Source: Erigeron canadensis (Eukaryota; Streptophyta; Magnoliopsida; Asterales; Asteraceae). From it: a DNA stretch of 64,000 nucleotides. A program made the position numbers and the translations under genes. Of the stretch, positions 1 through 11,426 are shown in pieces. The notes below the pieces were generated by a model. The model worked only from the letters and a program-made list of their open reading frames with translations. It did no database searches and had not been told where the DNA came from. The DNA is taken from assembly GCF_010389155.1 (NCBI RefSeq), contig NC_057762.1, forward strand, positions 34,780,055 to 34,844,054, written 5' to 3'. Each line of letters begins with the position of its first letter. Position 1 is the stretch's first letter.

Positions 1-438
1 AATCGGCTCTGCAAAAGCTTTTGGGACCAAGCAGGGGCACAAAACCGCGGCTATAAGTAGTGTGGTTGAGAAACAACAAAGTTCCAAATGTTCCCTCAAC
101 AAGTCAGCTAGCTCGGTCCACTTGATTACCTTTGCAAAATTAGCAAATGCTTGTTGTGACTTCGTAAGCTTGAAATCGTGCCCATTATGATGGCGATGAT
201 GACAATGTTGGTGATTGTGACCATGAACATGATCACAATGATCATGATTGTGGTCGTGATCATGGTGATGGTCAGCGGTTTTTGAATGACAAGTTATAGG
301 ACGAATGCAAGTACGTATGTGTTTTGGGAGAGAATTAAGAGATTTGTTACGAAGGGAGACGAGCGAATTAACTCCAAGTTTTCTTCTTCTCCGGTGTAGG
401 GAATTAACGAGAGATATAGGATGACATAGAGCAGCCAT
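1..438 (-). CDS. HMA1: HMA1-type chloroplast P1B metal ATPase, N-terminal exon (partial)
   Basis: An open frame of 146 codons starts at an ATG at 438 and leaves the window at position 1. The product begins with a Ser/Arg-rich stretch (residues 1-50) that looks like a chloroplast transit peptide. A His/Asp-rich block follows (about 57-87, many HDH repeats), then FAKVIKWTELADLLREHLEL near residue 102 and the start of a hydrophobic helix. HMA1 of Arabidopsis has the same order: transit peptide, poly-His metal-binding segment, then a closely similar FAKAIGW...LREHLHLCC stretch. HMA1 is a P1B-type ATPase of the chloroplast envelope that moves Cu, Zn and possibly Ca. The catalytic domains (DKTG, SPC/HP motifs) lie outside the window, so activity cannot be judged. 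The His-rich block is known from the family; metal binding here is inferred. Confidence 0.88.
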   Translation of the reverse strand, partial: MAALCHPISLVNSLHRRRRKLGVNSLVSLRNKSLNSLPKHIRTCIRPITCHSKTADHHHDHDHNHDHCDHVHGHNHQHCHHRHHNGHDFKLTKSQQAFANFAKVIKWTELADLLREHLELCCFSTTLLIAAVLCPCLVPKAFAEPI

Positions 439-1147
439 TCTTTATGGGAGATGTTGATAAAGGATCATCGGCACCTTCATATGTATTAGAAACCAAGTTA
501 TTGTGACCACAGACCAAATGTTGCAACATATTCCCCACATTATGTCCTCATTTTCTTTTACATTATATATGATTATATGTACTTGTTCACACATGGATAG
601 CTATTGCTACAATTTTATGATTTGATTGCTTTTTTTATAAAAGATTTATATTTTGATAAAAAAAAAATTTTATTTATTATGAGCTCATTTAAGTATTTTA
701 TAACTAGCAGAAGAACTTTGTACTACATACATCTTAGTTAAATTTTGTATTTTTTTTTTCTCTAGATGAATGGAATATTCTATATTTTCTTTGATCGATG
801 TAGATGTCAAAATATAGTGTAGAAACAATTTCTTTACTACAGGATAGAGATTATAATTATTTTTCCCCCCTCTTTCACACCTTGTACACCTATGGGTTAT
901 ATACAATCTCAGTGTATGATTATTGTAGAAGTGTTGATACAATCTCATCTTGGGGTTCATAGAAAGTTTACATACATATAATCAAAAACTGAAGCATTTA
1001 ACACTAAAACACCCAAATATTGGTACCACTTATTTCAAAACAAAATATTTAGTTAGCAAGGCATATAGATTGCACTAGCTAACATAATATGTTTTCATAG
1101 CTTTGAGATGCAATGCAACTAGTTACAACTTTGCGGGTATGGAAACT
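439..1147. other. Intergenic: HMA1 upstream region and LTP 3' flank
   Basis: AT-rich DNA upstream of the HMA1 start and downstream of the lipid transfer gene, both on the minus strand. It has A/T runs and short ORFs without codon bias or known motifs. It should hold the HMA1 promoter. No transposon ends were recognised. Confidence 0.5.
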
Positions 1148-1444
1148 CTAGAGCCTACAAAAGTTGAAGGTAATATCACACCAAGCTTCAACATTGTGTA
1201 CACCGGGCTCTATAAAATAAACCTTGGTTTTTGGATCCTTCATCCATCGACATATGCAAGCACGATTCTCTCGTAAATTATAACAACACTCTTCAAGAGG
1301 TACCACATTTCGATCCTCAAATGCCGGTATACATGGGTTTAACAAAGACGTATCGCAGTTAATACCCCCCTTTACAAAGTCCGGTTTCTCAAACAAAATT
1401 GCTACGATCATCATCGTGAACATAATGGAGGTGATTTTGGTCAT
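1148..1444 (-). CDS. Type-2 non-specific lipid transfer-like protein
   Basis: A 98-residue secreted protein. Residues 1-25 form a hydrophobic signal peptide ending near VKGG. The mature part has the eight-cysteine motif C-x7-C-x14-CC-x8-C-x-C-x23-C-x6-C. Type-2 plant nsLTPs have C-x7-C-x13-CC-x8-C-x-C-x23-C-x6-C, so this differs by one residue before the CC pair. The central CxC is CIC; a hydrophobic residue there is usual for type 2. Such proteins carry lipids in the apoplast, in cuticle and suberin deposition or defence signalling. It is a single exon with a TATA box about 75 bp upstream. The product ends two residues after the last Cys, so there is no GPI-anchor tail. The role is a family inference; substrate unknown. 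Confidence 0.82.
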   Translation of the reverse strand: MTKITSIMFTMMIVAILFEKPDFVKGGINCDTSLLNPCIPAFEDRNVVPLEECCYNLRENRACICRWMKDPKTKVYFIEPGVHNVEAWCDITFNFCRL

Positions 1445-1516
1445 ATTTTTAACACAAAAGTACCAAGAAAGTTAATGAAGAAGTTACTATTCAAATGGAA
1501 TGTTGAGTTTACATGG

Positions 1517-1524
1517 TATTTATA
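1517..1524 (-). promoter_or_regulatory. TATA box of the lipid transfer gene
   Basis: TATAAATA on the minus strand, 73 bp upstream of the ATG. That implies a 5' leader of roughly 40-45 nt, which suits a small secreted-protein gene. Confidence 0.55.
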
Positions 1525-2496
1525 GTTGCTAGATAGTGATGATTACGTACAAATACCAAAGTTGCCCGTTTGCATTATAGGGACTTAAATGATAGATATA
1601 TAGAATCACGCAACTTATCATTTGTTCCTAAAATTGCAACTTACAAAAAACAAAAAAAAAATTGTATAATACAATGTAAATATAGGCCGTACGATATATT
1701 TTAGAGTCAAATATCTATATCTATCTATATGTAAAAATACTAACTCTAATGTTAAAAGTTAATTTTTGGAATATACAAAATTATTATTTAATCTCAATAA
1801 ATTAATTTATATCGTTAGTCTCTTATCTAATAAAATATTTTCACTATACCATTTAGATAAATTACATTTATATCGATTAACTACACCATTTGACGGCGTC
1901 ACCACCAGCACCTATAACTGCCACCACTACCATTAGTAGTCATCGTCATCACCATCACGCCTTCACCACCGTATTATACATGCACCCGTCTAATATATTT
2001 GTAAAACTTCATCTTGTCAAATATCTGCATTAATGCGTTCTTAATTGTAAGATATAATGACTATGAAATATATATTTGAAAAATATATTTGCATTAAAGC
2101 ATTTTTAATGATAGACAATAATCAGTGTTGGCTCAAAGTTTTTGGTGAAAATTCTTTTTTTTTTTTTTTTTAATTTTACTTAAAGTATATAGTAAAGAAA
2201 ATCAACCTTCTTTATATGGAAAATAAACTAAAAGGCTTATAATTGGCAGAGTCAATTTTTTTTAAAAAACTACTTTTTGTATGTTTAAAAGCCTCGCGTT
2301 TTAGTTTTGTTTGAAAAAGCCCATAAATAAACTAACTCAATATATATACTTGTAAGGCTTAGTTACTTTGGAGCTTTAGGTTATTGCCCACTTATATAGT
2401 TTCACTGGCCAAGATAACAATGGCTATGAAATCGCGCAATTTAATATTAGTTTTTAAAAATGTTAGTTATGAAGAAAAGAATTTGTATAATATATG
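1525..2496. other. Intergenic with a Helitron-like, AT-rich repeat
   Basis: Around 1715-2000 the sequence starts with a TCTATATCTATCTATA-type run and later has CATCATCACC-rich DNA. A similar arrangement is seen near 48.28-48.54 kb, and it resembles degraded non-autonomous Helitrons. No diagnostic 3' hairpin plus CTAG is left. A T-run of 17 lies near 2155. No gene is seen. Confidence 0.3.
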
Positions 2497-2794
2497 TTAG
2501 GATTGTGCACGGGTGAAAACCCGGCCTAAACCGGGATGACCCTCGACCCGTGAGAGCATGGAAAACGGAACCGTGACCCGGCTCGTAAAGGTTCGAGTCT
2601 GTTCGGTTCGAGTCTGGTTCGTGTGGGTCACGAGTTTCCTTAACAATTTTTCGGCTTTTGTCTTCACCCGACCTGGACAGCCCGTGACACCGGAATGCAC
2701 TAAAAACATGACCCATGACCCAGCCGTTAGGGCTTCGGACGGGTTGGTTTGGGACGGTTCCGGGTCGGACTCGAGTTTCCGAATTTTCATCCCT
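2497..2794. mobile_element. hAT-like non-autonomous element, 298 bp
   Basis: A GC-rich segment full of GGGTY/ACCCR words, bounded by imperfect terminal inverted repeats (TTAGGATTG... and ...TTCATCCCT). It is flanked by a perfect 8-bp duplication AATATATG at 2489-2496 and 2795-2802. Eight-bp duplications are typical of hAT insertions. The long overlapping ORFs on both strands come from its composition and are not genes. Confidence 0.7.
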
Positions 2795-2802
2795 AATATA
2801 TG

Positions 2803-3965
2803 CTACTCTTTTCTTTGCAAAATAATTATACAACTCGTATGACATGAGTCAAATATATATATGTAAAATTTCAAATTATTTAATTTAATTTACGAAATAC
2901 ATAATAACAACATACACCACCACAAGAGTACCAGACTCGCCTAGTGGTTTGATGTCTTATTCTCTCAAAAAGTATCTCAGATTCAAAACTTTTATAGGTA
3001 AATATTTTGGGGTATGAGCGAAAATTTGATCACGAGGATAACTCGATTTAGCGGCACATAGTTGAGTCAAAGGAACTCATGATTCTCGGATAACCTAAAT
3101 AGAGTGAAAACCTCATAAACCAACACGTGAAGTCAAATTAATACTTAGAAAGAGTGAATGGCACGGGTTCTCTGTCGTTCCTTGACGAACATGTGAAGTG
3201 GCACAAAATATGCCATGTGCCTGTATGTCTAACGAACAAAAGATTGATCATGTATCCCATCAAATTACACATTTAATGATTTAATATACGCTTTAGACAC
3301 ATATATCATTGATTATAAAAGGAAAAAACCAAATTAAGTTTGTCGGGCTACCTTACCTAATCCAGCCATCTTTGTCATGTTTGAAGATGTCTCAAGCATT
3401 GACTTAATTAATATATAGCTTATTGCAAAACTAATAACCAAAGCCAAATTGTATTTGATATATAAAAGCATATAATGAAAAAATAAGAAAAATATCAATC
3501 AATCTAACTCGTATGCCTAAAAATCAAACTAAAACCTTAAAAATTTACAAACTGAATACTAATTCTCTTTCCTAATCCTTTTCATTGATTATTTGTCATA
3601 ATCCTATAATTAAGTTGATCTTTAGGTATATGAATCAGGTTAATTTATCATTATCCTAAAATAAAAAAATTAGAAGATAACACCAAAGTGTCTTGATAAG
3701 TTAATAGGACTGACATATACGTCATCAATGACTAATTTTTTCTTGTAAACAAAATCAATGACTAATTGCCTAGTACAAAATCCATGTCACTATCTCAATA
3801 GGTTCGTGTTTTAATCAATAATGCCACATTGTATATAATTAATGCAACTTTTACTTCAAAAGTGCTTCAACAATTTGCCTATATATACACACACGTACAT
3901 CATAAAGTGCTATATCCGATTTCTAAAATTAGCAAGAAAGTGATTTGTTTATTACCAACAAGGTT
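2803..3965. other. Intergenic: upstream region of the CAD-like gene
   Basis: AT-rich sequence. A weak SINE-like stretch at about 2930-3130 has a tRNA A-box-like CGCCTAGTGGTTTGA and a B-box-like CAGATTCAAAAC; this is tentative. The last 150 bp, with several TATATA runs at 3880-3890, should contain the promoter of the CAD-like gene. Confidence 0.35.
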
Positions 3966-5595
3966 ATGGAGGGAAGCAAAGTTTCCGGTTGGGCTGCTAG
4001 AGACTCATCTGGCATCCTTTCTCCTTATTCTTACCACCTCAGGTCTCTTGAATATAGACATTTATATAAAGAAATACATATACATATAGATGTAGATTGT
4101 AATTATCTCCATGTTTTTGCAAACAAACTGAGCAACATTCATTCAAATTGTGTCCAAAATACATTTTCTGAGTACATATCCATCATCTACCAATGATGTC
4201 TCAAAGTGTAGTATAGGGATTGGTATCTAAATTTGAATATCTTGTATGTTCCACCTGTGCAGAAAACCAGGTCCGGAAGATGTAACATTCAAGGTCTTGT
4301 ATTGTGGCGTAGACCACACCGATCTTCATCAGATCAGAAATGAAATACACTCCACTACCTACCCTTTGGTTCCGGGGTAGGATTCTTAACTTTATTACTA
4401 TGTAGTCCATGCATTGACAGTTGTTCGGCAACACATGCTAACTATGTTCTTGCAGGCATGAAGTCGTCGGAAAGGTTATTGAAGTGGGCTCTGAGGTGAA
4501 GAAATTTGAAGTAGATGACATTGTAGGTGTTGGTTGTATGGTTGGATCTTGTGGGGAATGTCTGTGTTGCACTACTAACAAGGAACAATACTGCCCCAAC
4601 ATGGTGTTCACTTACAATGCCATTTATAAGGATGGAAGCTTTACTCAGGGAGGCTTTTCCTCTGCCATGGTGGTCCATCAGAAGTGAGCATAACTTATAT
4701 TTCATCAAAATTCTCTATGGTTCATTTATATCAAACTCACAGTAAAAATAAAAAGTCAAAATTTGAAAACTTGCAGCTATATAGTCCACATACCAGAAAT
4801 GCTAGCTCCAGAGCAGGCAGCGCCACTACTATGTGCAGGAGTGACAGCTTACAGTCCCTTAAAACAGTTCATTGACTCCAAAAAACCTATAAAAGCGGGA
4901 ATCTTGGGTTTGGGGGGAGTTGGTCATTTAGGTGTTTTAATTGCAAAAGCAATGGGCCATCATGTGACTGTGATCAGCTCTTCAGATAAGAAGAGAGAAG
5001 AGGCGTTAACTCATTTGGGGGCTGATTGTTTCTTGGTGAGCTCAAACTCCGCTGAAATGGAAAAATCAAGAAACAGCCTTGACTATATACTTGATACTGT
5101 ACCAGTAAATCATCAATTACAAGATTACCTTGCTCTTCTTGGAGTTGATGGAAAGATATTTGTTGTTGGAGCTGTACCTGAGCCACTGCAGTTCAATGCA
5201 TCCGGTTTGATTTTAGGTAATGTACCCTTCCACATATAGTAACTCATTCTATTGTTAGTGAATTTTCCAACAAGAAAAGTAAAACAACTTCCTTTCGCTA
5301 AGACTAATAACGGTATATTGTTAAAAAAACCCACATAATATACAAGTTCTGGATTTTTTGAATATGAAGTTGACAGATAGTCATGAAATTCTCAGGAAAG
5401 AAAACAATAACTGGGAGTTTCATTGGAAGCATTCAAGAGACGCAGGACATACTTGATTTTTGGGTGGAAAAAGGTTTGAAGACAATGATAGAAGTAGTGA
5501 AGATGGACTATGTGAATAAAGCATTTGAAAGGATGGAAAAAAATGATGTAAGGTACAGGTTTGTGCTGAACGTGGCTGGGAGCAATCTTGAGTGA
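3966..5595 (+). CDS. CAD-family NADP-dependent alcohol dehydrogenase, catalytic zinc Cys replaced by Asp
   Basis: Five exons give a complete 352-residue protein: 3966-4042, 4263-4376, 4456-4683, 4777-5216, 5396-5595. All introns are GT-AG and every junction keeps frame. It belongs to the cinnamyl alcohol dehydrogenase family (zinc MDR), usually about 355-360 residues. Structural zinc Cys are at 96, 99, 102 and 110. The Rossmann motif GLGGVGHLG is at 184-192, followed by SSSDKK (207-212), which favours NADPH. Catalytic zinc ligands normally are Cys, His and Cys. Here His65 (PGHE) and Cys159 (LLCAG) are kept, but the first Cys in the CGxC motif is Asp43 ([13 protein letters not shown] codon). 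Family members reduce hydroxycinnamyl or monoterpene aldehydes. Other MDR enzymes that lost zinc ligands do zinc-free reductions, so altered chemistry is possible. Everything else looks intact, so I do not call it a pseudogene. Confidence 0.9.
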
Positions 5596-6196
5596 TGCTT
5601 GATTACAGGTTGCAAGGAGTAACGTTTATCAAAGGATGTTAATTTATCATGTAAATGTAATTGCAATAAATTCAACCAACTTTTAAGATTATAAAAGTTA
5701 AACTACGGTCAACCAATACTCCGCTTTTAACTAACTTGACGAAACTGTTTACATCAGAGGTAAAGCGTAATAACGCACCTTTGTTATCAAGCGATTTGCA
5801 TCCAATGATCTGCAAAATAAACATTTAAATTCAAATACTGGCAAAAGATACAGAGCAAAGAACAAGCCAACAAATTACATGATTGAGTAATTTCGAATAA
5901 CAAGAGCAGAATCGTAATACAAATTTCTTATACCCAAAAGAAAAATAATTGTACTACAAATTTGATGATACTAGATCTACAACATCTTGGCTAAATGATC
6001 AAATACTGATTCTTGATTGTAGGTGTCAACTAAATATGGCTATCATTATGAGCACATAGAGAGACTGGATATGCATAAAAAGAATGAGGTTATGTTACAA
6101 CAACGTTGACAAAACATAATGTTGACATTGATAGATTTTCAGGATCTGCTACTGGTTAATCACTAATGTTACATCACAGTTGGTGGAGCGATAACT
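5596..6196. other. Convergent 3' region between CAD-like gene and MRG
   Basis: AT-rich DNA holding the 3' untranslated regions of two genes pointing at each other. AATAAA-like words occur after the CAD stop (GCAATAAATT near 5664). No repeats or ORFs of note. Confidence 0.5.
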
Positions 6197-9100
6197 CTAC
6201 TCCTGGGTCATTTCCCCCCTCACTGTTGAACTGTCTGAAACTTTCGAGACATCATAGGAAGAATTGAAAAAAGAGCTTTGATTCTTTTGCATAAACCTAC
6301 AAGAACACAGCATAGTGATAAGCCTTTTAACAAATGTAAAACATGCAATATGAAGACATATTTTGTAAGTATAAGTACTTGAGAAAGTCTAGAAACTTTT
6401 GTTGCAAACGCATTGCCAGATCCTCTTCTATGTTCACGTATGGCAATAATTCAGGCAATTTAACTGCAAACACAAGCAACCACGGGAAATAATTGAACAA
6501 AGCAATGAAAGGCATAGTGTGAACTATGATGCACAGCAATGAAGAAGCATACCAAAGAGACGCAACAGATGTTCAGCACCATATACAGTTGAGGGTGAAA
6601 TATTATCGGTAACAAATTCTTGAAACTGTGTACGCTCCTTATTGTATAATAAAATAACTGGTAAGGCTCTGTCAAAATAACATCTTAATCCTTTCAATAT
6701 CTCTCCAACTGCATCTGTCATCCTGTAATAGCAACAAAGTGAGCTTGAATATTTTTAATACAAACTAGACAAATTCATGTGACTATTACAGAGTTTTGAG
6801 CAATATAAACTATTGAAGAGTTCATGTTTTCCTAAAATGAATACATTTGAGACATGTGAACTTACATGCCATCCTTCTTTAACCTGTATTCAAGGTACTT
6901 CGCCAATATGTCATCAACATTTGGAGAACGTGGCAGTTTAACCACCTGGAAAAAAAAAGTTTCATTACCTGAACTCAATGGAGAAGACTTCAATAGACTA
7001 CAGTTGATGAGGTTGTATTGTTGTAAAAATCACAAATGTTAATCAAAAGATGGTAACATCTAATAATCCTACTAGCCAAAACCTTGCAAGTTTACACAGG
7101 AACACCACAAGTAAGATTGAGGCAGGAATGTTGGATTATAGAATGGCTTGCCACTCCAATCTTGCAAATGGACATAAACTTCTACATTTGACTCTTACTA
7201 TCGCGAATCATAGGAATTTAGAAACACACTTGAAGGATCATAAGATCATATGACAAGTTGTTATTAAAAATAGGCTACTATGTTGACTTCAAACCATTAA
7301 TAGATTTGTCGATTACATAGTTGGTATTAAATGCAGATCAAAACGCCTATGTAAAAACCTTAAATTAAAGAGGCATACCTTATCCTGATGGTTAACAAGT
7401 TCCCAATCATCCACAAGTTGCTTTTTTAGGGCTGCTGGAATCTGGATCTTCACAGGCTTTTCAGCAGATGCACTATCTTTCTGACAAGAACAGTCATCAA
7501 TCAGCATATGCATAGGGTTATAAGATTATTCCCAAAATTTGGCAACATATAATCCATCCACATTCATTGTACAAGTTGCAATGTGTGTTGTATATTAGAT
7601 TAAGTAAAGATATATATAAATGCACCTCGATACTCAAATCACTCTTCCTCTTCTTCCCTTTTGCCCCTGAAGTATCACCCAAATAGAAATATACTGACAG
7701 TTAAAAACCTCGTATGTAAATATAAATGTAAGTATAAATATAAGCGCTCTAAAAAGCAGTTAAACTGAGAACCACAAATTATTATAAAGTATAGATCAAA
7801 GAGATACCACTGGTCTTCACATCCTCTTTTTCAACCTTTATATCTGAAAAGTCCAATAGAACATAACTTCATTATGATTCATAGAACCAATAGATGTAAA
7901 CTGTATGTCGATACATGATATAACTATTGATAAGAGTTTGTGCGGAATATGAGATCAGATCTAAAAAAATTATGGAAATTTTGGGTTAATATGACTTGTA
8001 AAACCATTAAAAAAAAATAAACAGGGGGGTGTACCATTCAATATTTTTGGTTTAGTTTGGGTTGAGCGTCCAGACTTTGTGTTCTTGTCCACACCCTGCT
8101 TTTTGACAAGGGCTTGCTGCTTCGCAATGTTCTCTTCAGTATACTTCATCAGACGGTCAATACCAACCCATTCATCCCAACTGTTATCAGAATAGAGAAT
8201 ACTGGAGCTTCAAAAGCAGTTTTATACACCTTTTGAAAACTGGATACTAGGGATGGCAAAAAAACCCGACTTGACGGGGAAACCCGAAATCCAATGAGGA
8301 AACCCGATACCCGAACCCGTTCGGGGCAAGGACTGGGGCATGTCTACCTCGACCCGACCCGATATCAATACCTATATTTATATATTTATAAGTAATTAGT
8401 TTTGAATCTATATTCCACACTAATACCAACAAAATTTGTATCTATGTTCAATAACTTGCACATCCATTTCTCAAAACATCAAGAATAAGTAGTCTCCTTT
8501 CTCAAATCATACAAGTTTTGGTAAATATTTTTGAAAAGTAACTATCCTTATCGGGTCGGGTTTTGGGCATGACTTTATCCCCGATGGGGTCCCCGATAAG
8601 GTACCCGATGGGTATTGGGTTCGGGTCATATATTCCTTATCGGGTTCGGGTTTAGTACTACCCGACCCATTGCCATTCCTGGATACGGGACAACTAGACC
8701 CGTTTTGATAGTAACTACATTCATTACGGACTTAATATAAAAATTAAAAATAAAACTTCTAGAGTCTATACGGATTCTTTGAACACCCTTACACCCAATG
8801 ATTCAATTGCCTTATTTATAACAGAACATCTAAGAATAAGGTCCTTTTATTGTGTAGAATTCATCTTATCCCAGAATAGTTACAGAGTTTGTAGCATACA
8901 TTTAGCCAAACTGAAAAGAGTCATGATGCATGGCACGTGGCAAGCACCAACTCCATAAGCCCACAACAGTAAATAAATATACACATAGAATGGCCTATAT
9001 AAACCAATGATGTCAACCATAGCTGCTCATTACAAAATTCACAAAGCAAAAAGAAATTAGATGCACACCACGTATACATACATACATACATACATTATAT

Positions 9101-10679
9101 GAATACGATAAACATATAGAAGGTATGCCACAAAACACAAAATTATATCATACTAGTTGGCACAATCATAGTGCACTGAAAGATTATAGAAGACATTAGC
9201 CGTCAATGTATTACACACAGAAAAAAGTTCAGCCATCACACTTTTTTTTGCAGCAACAAGATATGTGATTTGTGCAGCTCCATGCCCTAAATGCCTTAAA
9301 GCATCCTCTAAATGACTACAAGACAAAAGTTCAGTGACTATGCATAGTTTCCGACCTATATGAAGTTGATGCTTCTAATAAACAGTTATAATGTTATGAA
9401 AAAAGAAAAGTAAAAGATAGGCTGATTGAACTTCCAAAAATTCGATTGGCTTAATTCAACTTAACTCTTAGCTACATTAGGCAGTCTCTTCTACGCAACC
9501 CTAAGAATAAGATGCTGACATAAAAAAACCATAAACTGCAGAAAAAAGATATCTGAAAAGATAGTCTCGAGATATAAAATCCAGTATATGGTGCTTTTAT
9601 GATCTACCTATTGGCGTAAATATAAAAGTAAACCCGGATAACAGCTCCCTTTCCCACTCTCTTATTGACCACCTAATGTCGTATTAACAAGTTTCTGTAA
9701 CCAAGGTCCCAACCTAAATTTTGGTACGATAATGCATATATAGAAAGCACCATTCACTTAAAATCAAGAATTTACTATAGAATTCCCATATTTTCCAAAA
9801 TGTAATACCTAAATCTTCTAAATTTTAACAAACATTATCACATAAAATACTTTCGCTCCTATATCATCTTTCCGTAGTTCATTTGATATTCACAAACATG
9901 AGCAAACATAACAATTTCGATGACATAGGACTTTCTTCAAAAACGAGACCTTATTATTCACACACACAACCACAACTTGAAGTGAAAATATGTTAACTAA
10001 AGCAAGTAATAAGTTAGCCGATAGACGCACATCCTTCATTCACAAACGAAAAGTTTTTCACATCCATTATGTTAAAAGTTGTCGTATATGCCCGTAATGT
10101 TCCAATCACAAGATAACTTTACCGGTCGAAACATAAAACCATATAAATGCATAAAAAAGCTTACTTTTTACTCCAACCCTGCAAAACAGATAAAAATATA
10201 TACACAAATTACTTAATATAAGTAAAAATTTATAATCCTAAATTTTTTAAATATAAATAATTTATATACAAACTTACAAGATAATGGACGAAATATTTCC
10301 ACTCAGTCTTTCGTATTTCAGCCTTTTGAACCTAAAAAAAAAAATTAGATTTATTATTTCTACATAATAATAGTAACAAAAACCCTAATTTATACATACT
10401 AACACAACTAATATTTTTTAATACAATTTTGATTAATCTTAGTGCTAAGTACCAAATTGAGTGAGGAAATTCCGATCTAAACTTAAAATTGATTAAAACT
10501 AGGGAAAAATTCTAAGAAATGAAAAAGTAAAAGCATGCCTTGGCTTCGTAGATGCGAGGGCCATGATAAGCGAGAACTTTTTCGCCGTCGGAGTAGAGCT
10601 TGGAATTGGACTCGGCACGGCGGAGATTCGCGGTGGTTTTGTCGCCGTCGGTGACGGAATCGTCTTTCGAACTCCCCAT
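6197..10679 (-). CDS. MRG: MRG family chromatin reader (MRG1/MRG2-like)
   Basis: Eleven exons on the minus strand: 10539-10679, 10278-10331, 10165-10178, 8035-8180, 7808-7843, 7626-7666, 7379-7480, 6866-6945, 6553-6722, 6379-6463, 6197-6296. They join in frame to 322 residues, the usual MRG length. Residues 30-90 are an MRG-type chromodomain (YSDGEKVLAYHGPRIYEAKV, WKYFVHYLGWSKNWDEWV) with the aromatic cage residues. A basic linker (GKKRKSD) and the C-terminal MRG domain (IQIPAALKKQLVDDWE onward) follow. MRG1/2 of Arabidopsis bind H3K4me3/H3K36me3 and recruit histone acetyltransferase and CONSTANS at flowering genes. Intron 1 begins GC rather than GT (AAG|GCATGC). Exon 3 is only 14 nt. Intron 3, about 2 kb, contains a hAT-like element 68 bp before exon 4. 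Confidence 0.93.
8249..8679. mobile_element. hAT-like MITE inside intron 3 of MRG, 431 bp
   Basis: Terminal inverted repeats AGGGATGGCAA and TTGCCATTCC bound a segment rich in CCCGACCCG words. Flanks TGGATACT (8241-8248) and TGGATACG (8680-8687) are an 8-bp target duplication with one mismatch. It lies 68 bp from the exon 4 acceptor of MRG, so it sits inside the transcript. Confidence 0.75.
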
Positions 10680-10824
10680 TTTTTTTATTTTTCTCTAAAA
10701 AGTAAAATTTTGGGGGGATTTTTTGTTTTTGGATGGGAATGATTGATTGGTTTTGCAGTTCGCACCCCCACTTCTTATTTAGTGGGTTTTTATGCACCTT
10801 TGAGAAAATTAAAATGTTTCGTAA

Positions 10825-11291
10825 AGGGTATAAACGAGACGATATAGTTCGCGAACTACCCGAATTCGACTCGAAAATTATTCGAAATTGATTCGGTCTA
10901 GGTCGATCCGAGCTCGAGCTACTGGAGTAGACTTTCGAGTCGAGCTCGAGCCTCAGTATAGCCTGCTCGAAAAGCTCACGAGCTTAATCGAGCTTGCATT
11001 TATTTACAATTTTACCCTCAAATATTATATATTTTTACATAATTACTATACTACCGAGCCGAGCTTAATCGAGTCGAGCTTGAAATTGTCGAGCTTATAG
11101 AACTAGTTTGATTTGAAACTTAATTTATTTCTTAATCGAGTCGAGCTTGAAAGTGTCGACACGTAAGACGAGCTCGAGCTCGAGCTTGAAAATAAAGGCT
11201 CGATCGAGCTCGAGTCGAGCTTCGAGTTTTACAATCGAGTCAAGCTCGAGCTTGGTATTGTGTCGGCTCGACTCGGTTCGATTACACCCTT
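10825..11291. mobile_element. GAGCTCGAGC-rich MITE upstream of MRG
   Basis: Ends AGGGTATAAACGA and TCGATTACACCCT form imperfect inverted repeats. The interior is packed with palindromic GAGCTCGAGC and CGAGTCGAGC words, as in some hAT-derived MITEs. Flanks TTTCGTAA and ATTCATAA may be a decayed 8-bp duplication. It starts about 145 bp upstream of the MRG ATG, so MRG promoter elements may lie in or beyond it. Confidence 0.55.
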
Positions 11292-11426
11292 ATTCATAAA
11301 CAGGTTCAAACCTGGTTTGATTGGCTTTTATAAAAGTAACTCTCAATGCTATTTTTTATGATTTTTGGGTCCCAACACCGTCTTTCACAATGTATAGAAA
11401 ATGTTATAATTTAGACAGTTTTACCT

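Noticed and set aside
2447..2845. Long overlapping ORFs of up to 132 residues on both strands
   Set aside because: They lie in a GC-rich hAT-like element with an 8-bp target duplication; Arg/Gly/Pro-rich translations with no motif are composition effects.
3966..5595. CAD-like locus as a pseudogene
   Set aside because: Separate short ORFs gave that impression, but joining five exons with GT-AG introns restores a full 352-residue protein without stops.
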